This document shows positions 60,042 to 64,000 of a stretch of DNA of 64,000 nt, one piece after another. A program made the position numbers and the translations under genes. Source of the DNA: SVTX01 sp045132775 (GTDB lineage Bacteria; Bacillota; Clostridia; Oscillospirales; CAG-272); assembly GCA_045132775.1 (NCBI GenBank), contig JBGUSX010000143.1:20666-84665 (forward strand). The letters run 5' to 3'. The notes under the pieces were generated by a model. That model was not told where the DNA came from, searched no databases, and saw only the letters and a program-made list of their open reading frames with translations. Within the stretch, counting starts at the first letter, position 1. Every line of letters starts with the position of its first letter.

Positions 60042-60506
60042 ATGAAAGAACGTACCGCCTCTAAACAAGAACTCTACGACCTATTAATAAAACTCAACCA
60101 ACACCAATTCAAGATTTTATACGCTACAATCGTACATTGTTGGTCGAACGATAGAAGTTTTATAAATAAAAGACACTTTTTCAACTTATGGTGCGAACTT
60201 AACTATTTTTGTCATGTGATAGATTCGAGTTTTCCCGATCCGTATGATGACCGTGAGCTTATTAAAGATTTCTGCCATGCTCACCCATATTATTTTATTA
60301 ATATGTTACCAATAAACCTTATCTCCAGTCTGTTCGCAGAGCACCTAAACCAGCGCATTGATGTTTTATTCAACTTCATTCAGCTTATATATAAGCAAGA
60401 CCATTTATCCGCACTGAGCTATTTAATTGACGAACTCAACCTAACCGGACAGTCTGCTGATAAACTGGCAACCGATATAGAAAAGCACATAAAGGAATTT
60501 TCATAA
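60042..60506 (+). CDS. Unknown helical element protein
   Basis: 154 residues, RBS AGTAAAGGATAC. All-helical look: KQELYDLLIKLNQHQFKIL, INKRHFFNLWCELNYFCHVI, FAEHLNQRIDVLFNFIQLIY, LSALSYLIDELNL. Rich in aromatic residues, few charges at the C-terminus (KHIKEFS). No domain recognised. Single-gene rightward unit with a shared terminator. Confidence 0.6.
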   Translation: MKERTASKQELYDLLIKLNQHQFKILYATIVHCWSNDRSFINKRHFFNLWCELNYFCHVIDSSFPDPYDDRELIKDFCHAHPYYFINMLPINLISSLFAEHLNQRIDVLFNFIQLIYKQDHLSALSYLIDELNLTGQSADKLATDIEKHIKEFS

Positions 60507-60515
60507 TCATTTTGG

Positions 60516-60546
60516 AGGGCTACTTTTATTGTAGCCCTTATTTTTG
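60516..60546. terminator. Terminator between convergent element genes
   Basis: AGGGCTAC / GTAGCCCT, 8-bp stem, TTTTATT loop, then TATTTTT. Confidence 0.85.
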
Positions 60547-61050
60547 CGCAATTTTCTTAATAAGGCGGGGATCAATATAATCTATCAACTCCTCATAATC
60601 TTGTTCTGTCATTCTACTTGTAATGTGAAGCTTCACAAGGTATTCTTTCTTTGTGACGGTCTCCAAATTGAATTCTTCCACAAAATAAAGATCTGCTCCA
60701 CTTGTCTCTGCTAAATGCTTTTCCTTTCGCCAAATCGCGGACTCCTTAGCTTCATTATAAGCCTCCCAAATATCATTAATTTCTTCTTCGGTTGACAAGT
60801 CACTAAAGTTACGTTTTGTATATCTGGTAATAATATGGTTGTCGATCATTACCACCGTTTTATTGCTCGCAGCAAACTTTTTACCGTCCCCTTGATATAA
60901 TCCCTCAAGGTATATCATAGGAATGTTAAGCGGATACGGTGGCGAATAATAAACCTCCTCATCCGAACATATATCAATTTCAGGTTTGTTTGCATCGGGA
61001 GTATAACGTACTTTCCCGCTTTCCTCGTATGCATATTCTAAAACATTCAT
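60538..61050 (-). CDS. Unknown element protein, paralogue B
   Basis: 170 residues from the ATG at 61050, which follows CTAGGAGGCGTTAAT (the frame opens 6 codons earlier). Homologous to the upstream neighbour in a central block: YPLNIPMIYLEGLYQGDGKK and IDNHIITRYTKRN, then VEEFNLETVTKKEYLVKLHITSRM and a C-terminal YIDPRLIKKIA. No membrane segment. The tandem pair with two-base spacing implies duplication and joint function. Family not recognised. Confidence 0.65.
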   Translation of the reverse strand: MNVLEYAYEESGKVRYTPDANKPEIDICSDEEVYYSPPYPLNIPMIYLEGLYQGDGKKFAASNKTVVMIDNHIITRYTKRNFSDLSTEEEINDIWEAYNEAKESAIWRKEKHLAETSGADLYFVEEFNLETVTKKEYLVKLHITSRMTEQDYEELIDYIDPRLIKKIAQK

Positions 61051-61051
61051 A

Positions 61052-61591
61052 TTAACGCCTCCTAGCACGACTCATTTCAATGCTTGCCGTTCTTTTAATC
61101 ATATCAGGATTTGCATAATCAACATAGTCAAACAGTTCACTGGGATCCATTTTGCTTGTCGATTCCAATGTAACCTTATATTTTCTTTTTTCACAACTAA
61201 TCAAATTGATTTCCTCTACATCGAAGTAAAATGCTTCACGAAAATCCAAAAAACTATATTCTTCGTCCTCACATAGTTTTATCCAATATTCTTCGCTCCG
61301 CCTAGTATCGTCATCTATCCAAACCTCCTCACCATTTTGGTTTACACCTTTCCACTCTGGACGATACCGCTGTGTAAATCTGGTAATCACCGCATTATGA
61401 ACCATTGTTAATGTACTACCGTCTGCAGAAAAAAAGTCCTCCTTCGCAAATATACCTTCCATATATACAACAGGTAAACCAAATGGATACTTACCCAAAG
61501 GCCAGTTAGAATTAGTCATAGCAACGTGATGACCTTTCTGGGGATCATATTCGGGTATTAAGCGCGCAAAATTAGATATAAGCTTAGTCAT
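61052..61591 (-). CDS. Unknown element protein, paralogue A
   Basis: 179 residues. Central block YPFGLPVVYMEGIFAKED and VHNAVITRFTQRY matches paralogue B at the same places, as do VEEINLISCEKRKYKVTLES and VDYANPDMIKRTA. Begins MTKLISNFARLIPEYDPQKG, without B's start. The ordered hydrophobic strands suggest an alpha/beta domain; I recognise no function. First of the pair, after a hairpin that separates it from the DUF669-like gene. Confidence 0.65.
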   Translation of the reverse strand: MTKLISNFARLIPEYDPQKGHHVAMTNSNWPLGKYPFGLPVVYMEGIFAKEDFFSADGSTLTMVHNAVITRFTQRYRPEWKGVNQNGEEVWIDDDTRRSEEYWIKLCEDEEYSFLDFREAFYFDVEEINLISCEKRKYKVTLESTSKMDPSELFDYVDYANPDMIKRTASIEMSRARRR

Positions 61592-61626
61592 TTATAACAC
61601 ACTCCTTAACATTATGTTTGTTTTAA

Positions 61627-61657
61627 GTGAAGCTGCAGCTGTGTTCTGCAGCTTCAC
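61627..61657 (-). terminator. Hairpin between the DUF669-like gene and the paralogue pair
   Basis: GTGAAGCTGCAG / CTGCAGCTTCAC, perfect 12-bp stem with 7-base loop; on the minus strand followed by TTAAAACAAAC, a weak T-run. Could attenuate expression of the downstream pair. Confidence 0.65.
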
Positions 61658-61671
61658 CAATGTTTACTATA

Positions 61672-62166
61672 TTAAAACGAAAAACCATCAAACCCTCTCG
61701 GAGGAACCTTCGCAGTAGGCGGAACATTAAGCTGCTTATCAACGCGAGTCATCATATCCGTTGCCTTCTCAATCCAACCCGGAAGCTTATCTTGCTGTTT
61801 TCGGTTAAGACAGAAGGCTACCTGAGCGGAAACTTTTCCATTATACGTGTTGTGCTTTACACGTACGGCTCCTTCTTGTCCAACCCACATATACGAATTG
61901 TCCAAATCGTAATCTGTGATTCCGAAAGAGTTAAAGAACATACCAAGACGCTGGTTGGTTTTAGCACTGTCTGTGGGGTCAAGCGATAAGTAATACCACA
62001 ACTTGCTATTGTGTCCGTTGACATCGAGTGAAATCTCAAACCCCTCGTTTCCAGTACTAAACACCCTTTCTTCGACATTGGTGATTCTTACGCGGTGATC
62101 ACCCTCAGGAATCAACGAGAACGCTCTCTCGTTATACTCGTTTTCATTAAAAGTCCAGTTTGCCAT
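61672..62166 (-). CDS. DUF669-like single-strand DNA-binding protein
   Basis: 164 residues. Starts ANWTFNENEYNERAFSLIPEGDHRVRI, with GNEGFEISLDVNGHNSKLWYYLSL and the TNQRLGMFFNSFGI strip, a phage/ICE family (DUF669) considered OB-fold-like and found with recombination genes. A basic tail leads to RGFDGFSF. As in SSB proteins, a short conserved tip at the C-terminus may dock partners. The same last four residues end the winged-helix protein. RBS AAAGGAGAAT-type. Confidence 0.72.
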   Translation of the reverse strand: MANWTFNENEYNERAFSLIPEGDHRVRITNVEERVFSTGNEGFEISLDVNGHNSKLWYYLSLDPTDSAKTNQRLGMFFNSFGITDYDLDNSYMWVGQEGAVRVKHNTYNGKVSAQVAFCLNRKQQDKLPGWIEKATDMMTRVDKQLNVPPTAKVPPRGFDGFSF

Positions 62167-62242
62167 TATTAAATTCTCCTTTATTTTATTATTTATATTA
62201 TTTGTTAAAGTCCAATCAATCGACTTTTCTTATAGCGATGTG

Positions 62243-62575
62243 TTACCCCACGCTTATCACTGTGCACTGGATTACGTTGTCTTCGCTATACTCGCCCAAC
62301 CATTCTCTCATCTCCTCGACACTGTAGAAGATATTTAAATATTCTTTAATATCCTGCCAATTCTTTGCGAATACTCCCACCTTAACGCCAGGAGCAACAA
62401 AAATCACGACTTTATGGTGCTCTTCAAAACTTTCGACAACCTCTTTAGGTATATCTTTGGGCTTTAGTTCCTCCACGAAGAACTCGTCATAGTTACCATT
62501 ATCATCGTACTGTTGTATCCACGCACAGATGTTGGTGTCTTCCTTAAAAATAGTCTTCTTAATGTTTGCTTTCAT
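62243..62575 (-). CDS. Unknown acidic element protein
   Basis: 110 residues, RBS AAAGGAGAAAA. Strand-rich: NICAWIQQYDDNGNYDEFFVEEL, KVVIFVAPGVKVGVFAKN, then a helix IKEYLNIFYSVEEMREWLGEY. Net acidic. Might be an anti-defence or mimic-type protein, but nothing supports that beyond size and charge. It is the first leftward gene after the duplicated 53-bp repeats. Confidence 0.6.
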   Translation of the reverse strand: MKANIKKTIFKEDTNICAWIQQYDDNGNYDEFFVEELKPKDIPKEVVESFEEHHKVVIFVAPGVKVGVFAKNWQDIKEYLNIFYSVEEMREWLGEYSEDNVIQCTVISVG

Positions 62576-62686
62576 CTTTTTCTCCTTTTATATTTTTATC
62601 TTTTTCTAAACAACCTCGCACTTTAACCCGTGCTCCCAACATGGACTACATTTCTAAACCAAAGCATACCATTACCTCCTTCATGA

Positions 62687-62739
62687 TTGTGATATCATTC
62701 TACCAAACGCAACTTCGATTTTCTGGTATTTGTAATACC
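62687..62739 (-). repeat. 53-bp direct repeat, copy A (candidate promoter/operator)
   Basis: Begins TTGTGATATCATTCTACCAA and holds TTTTCTGGTATT followed by an inverted partner AATACC. On the minus strand it reads TTTGG-TAGAAT-GATATCAC, an extended -10 box aimed at the gene ending at 62575. Matches copy B at about 42 of 53 bases by eye. Confidence 0.6.
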
Positions 62740-62787
62740 AATTTTCATACCAACGTTAAAACCACACTTAAATCCATTCGCGTTTTG

Positions 62788-62840
62788 TTGTGATATCATT
62801 CTATCAAACGGAATTCTTATTTTCTGGTATTGACGGTACC
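62788..62840 (-). repeat. 53-bp direct repeat, copy B
   Basis: Starts TTGTGATATCATTCTATCAA, with TTTTCTGGTATT and GGTACC at the end; spacing start to start with copy A is 101 bases. Minus-strand TTTGA-TAGAAT again gives an extended -10. The remainder of 62576-62936 holds AT-rich DNA and no gene. Confidence 0.6.
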
Positions 62841-62875
62841 TATTTTAATTAAACTTAAACTTTATTTGACTCATA

Positions 62876-62911
62876 CTAAAAAAGCAAGTGACAATCAATA
62901 TCACTTGCTTC
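62876..62911 (-). terminator. Terminator of the recombinase operon
   Basis: AAGCAAGTGA / TCACTTGCTT, 10-bp stem, 9-base loop; on the minus strand followed by TTTTTTAGTA. Confidence 0.87.
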
Positions 62912-62936
62912 TCTTCGTTATTAAATTAATAAATTA

Positions 62937-63143
62937 TTAGTTTGTATCCAACTCACTATCCACTAAAACATTACCTAATACAATGTATTCATCTATCTCT
63001 GGCACAATGGCGCATCCACCCCAAGTTCCATGCACTTGATTTAAGTCGTCTATATGCACCACAATCCCCTCTCTGTTGGTATACTCAGGTTCATTTACCA
63101 TATTAATGATTTTAACCCTATCCCCAATATTTAACTCTTTCAT
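62937..63143 (-). CDS. DUF4314-like small protein
   Basis: 68 residues: GDRVKIINMVNEPEY, GIVVHIDDLNQVHGTWGG and EIDEYIVL follow the small barrel pattern of DUF4314 proteins encoded on mobile elements. RBS TGGGAGGTTAATC, starts two bases after the recombinase stop. Function unknown; small SH3-like barrels often bind nucleic acid or protein. Confidence 0.7.
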   Translation of the reverse strand: MKELNIGDRVKIINMVNEPEYTNREGIVVHIDDLNQVHGTWGGCAIVPEIDEYIVLGNVLVDSELDTN

Positions 63144-63145
63144 GA

Positions 63146-63898
63146 TTAACCTCCCAAATGCATTTTAACTTCCTTTTTATATTTATAATAAGAATTTCTA
63201 GAGCAGCCACAAAGCTTGATTACATCCGGATCTTCAAGTGTACCGCCAAAATCCTTTGAGTGTTTCTGAATGATAGCTTTGCACTCGAGAGACTTTTTAG
63301 TGGTAAGTATAGATCCTTGTGATAAACCGATTTTGGTTCCGTTCTTCTTCGCCTCACGCATACCTTGACTTATACGACTGTGTAAATCGGTTACTTCTTT
63401 TTCAGCTTGATTAAAGGCAGCTTTAATCTGTTCTTCAGCAAGAGCCATCATAAAGTTATTTATGAGCTCGATATTACCCTGAAAAAAGTTATCAACTGCC
63501 TCGTTGCCAGTTTTCACCTGTATACTCAACAGGTTATTTTTAGTGGAGTCAAAGACGGAAGTATTAATGAGTGGCTCATTAAGGAAAATCAGGTGAACTC
63601 CTAACTCATATAACATCTTATAATCCCGGAACCCTTCTTCGGCATTACGGCTCATACGGCTGACGCTATCGAAAACGATGGTGTCTTCCTTTTTAATTAT
63701 ATTAATGAGCTTGTTCCAATTGGGTCTATCCTGTTTGGTTCCAGTATAGAACTCTCGAATAATAGTAGCCGTCGGATAGATAGCTGTGATATTAGTTATC
63801 TGACGTGCAATTCTTTGATGTGTAGTACTAACGCGACAATAAGCATAAATCATAAAATGACCTGGTATAATTAAATCATCCCCCAGCCGAAGATTCAA
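63146..63898 (-). CDS. Serine recombinase (resolvase/invertase family)
   Basis: 250 residues from the TTG at 63898, eight bases after AAAGGA; the ATG at 63853 (MIYAYCRVST) is the more family-like start and would give 235 residues. Catalytic serine in YCRVSTTHQRIARQ, then FYTGTKQDRPNWNKLI, DTIVFDSVSRMSRNAEEGF with the Arg motif, and a C-terminal helix-turn-helix (DVIKLCGCSRNSYYKYKKE). Resolvase-sized, not the large integrase type. Could resolve cointegrates or invert DNA in the element. Confidence 0.92.
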   Translation of the reverse strand: MNLRLGDDLIIPGHFMIYAYCRVSTTHQRIARQITNITAIYPTATIIREFYTGTKQDRPNWNKLINIIKKEDTIVFDSVSRMSRNAEEGFRDYKMLYELGVHLIFLNEPLINTSVFDSTKNNLLSIQVKTGNEAVDNFFQGNIELINNFMMALAEEQIKAAFNQAEKEVTDLHSRISQGMREAKKNGTKIGLSQGSILTTKKSLECKAIIQKHSKDFGGTLEDPDVIKLCGCSRNSYYKYKKEVKMHLGG

Positions 63899-63929
63899 TT
63901 ACACAATCCTTTCTAAGAAGTAATGTTTG

Positions 63930-63938
63930 TGGTATAAT
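63930..63938 (+). promoter_or_regulatory. Extended -10 promoter at the right edge
   Basis: TGG then TATAAT (63933-63938), reading rightward, 32 bases from the divergent recombinase start. No strong -35. Confidence 0.6.
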
Positions 63939-64000
63939 AGAGATGCTTTTACTGCACCGGAGGATAGGGCAACGCTGGGGAGCGACCTGAGCGCCGATGC
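63939..64000 (+). other. GC-rich leader RNA or element edge, cut by the window
   Basis: Immediately after the promoter the DNA becomes GC-rich (GCACCGGAGGATAGGG, AACGCTGGGGAGCG, GAGCGCCGATGC) with no start codon. The pieces AGAGATGC, GGGGAGCG and CGCCGATGC loosely resemble parts of lysine-riboswitch-type leaders, but the order and spacing are not a proper match. It could also be a structured noncoding RNA of the element. Incomplete, so not assigned. Confidence 0.3.

Overview
The window looks like chromosomal DNA of a spore-forming member of the Clostridia (Bacillota), probably an uncultured gut lineage. The evidence is WhiA, YerC/YecD, YqhQ, both dipicolinate synthase subunits (dpaA, dpaB), strong AGGAGG-type ribosome binding sites, TTGACA-N17-TATAAT promoters, and pathways for L-rhamnose and sialylated glycans. 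I cannot name a genus. Gene density is high and most of the first 50 kb is housekeeping, with short intergenic gaps ending in clear hairpin terminators.

Layout. 1-6.7 kb: the tail of a phosphohexomutase, then a leftward operon (HAD phosphatase, murB, whiA, dnaE). 6.8-7.35 kb: a membrane/zinc-ribbon gene split by a frameshift. 7.5-15.9 kb: a rightward run (Gfo/Idh oxidoreductase, coaE, lytic transglycosylase, M18 aminopeptidase, prfA, sua5, a GyrA/ParC-like topoisomerase subunit, a 38-residue membrane peptide). 15.9-20.8 kb leftward: a calcium-loop membrane peptide, a DUF436 protein, YqhQ, prs, rhaB. 21-22.5 kb: dpaAB. 22.5-24.5 kb leftward: hslO, a methyltransferase, yerC. 24.7-29.6 kb rightward: an XRE-TPR regulator, tsaE, tsaB, rpiB, ispD, ispF, rpe. 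29.6-34.3 kb: a host-glycan operon (aldolase of the NanA/DapA family, GH36-like glycosidase, Asp-box sialidase) divergent from an AraC regulator. 34.3-38 kb: asparaginase, 2'-5' RNA ligase-like protein, SDR, and rhaA.

38.1-46.3 kb is an accessory cluster. Three paralogous small two-helix membrane proteins flank two ABC ATPase/permease modules and an OmpR-type two-component system whose kinase has almost no extracytoplasmic domain. The pattern suggests sensing and export or detoxification of a membrane-active compound. A PocR/AraC regulator, a second Gfo/Idh gene and alaS follow.

51.2-55.4 kb is the most unusual chromosomal stretch: dispersed repeat units, a palindromic REP block, a REP-associated (RAYT) transposase that carries a copy of the same REP in frame, and a 1024-residue protein. 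That protein joins a cytoplasmic zinc ribbon, TPR-like segment and TIR domain, through one membrane helix, to a predicted extracellular stalk, eight Cys3His repeats and leucine-rich repeats.

From the tRNA-Pro(GGG) gene at 56.8 kb to the right edge, the DNA becomes visibly AT-richer and is an integrated mobile element. It has a tyrosine integrase next to the tRNA with repeated YTACGCA boxes, a winged-helix replication-type protein, a DUF669-like ssDNA-binding protein, a paralogous pair of unknown proteins, a DUF4314-like protein and a serine recombinase. Its right end lies outside the window. Two of its proteins share the same C-terminal peptide (GFSF), and it carries 53-bp direct repeats that look like duplicated promoter/operators.
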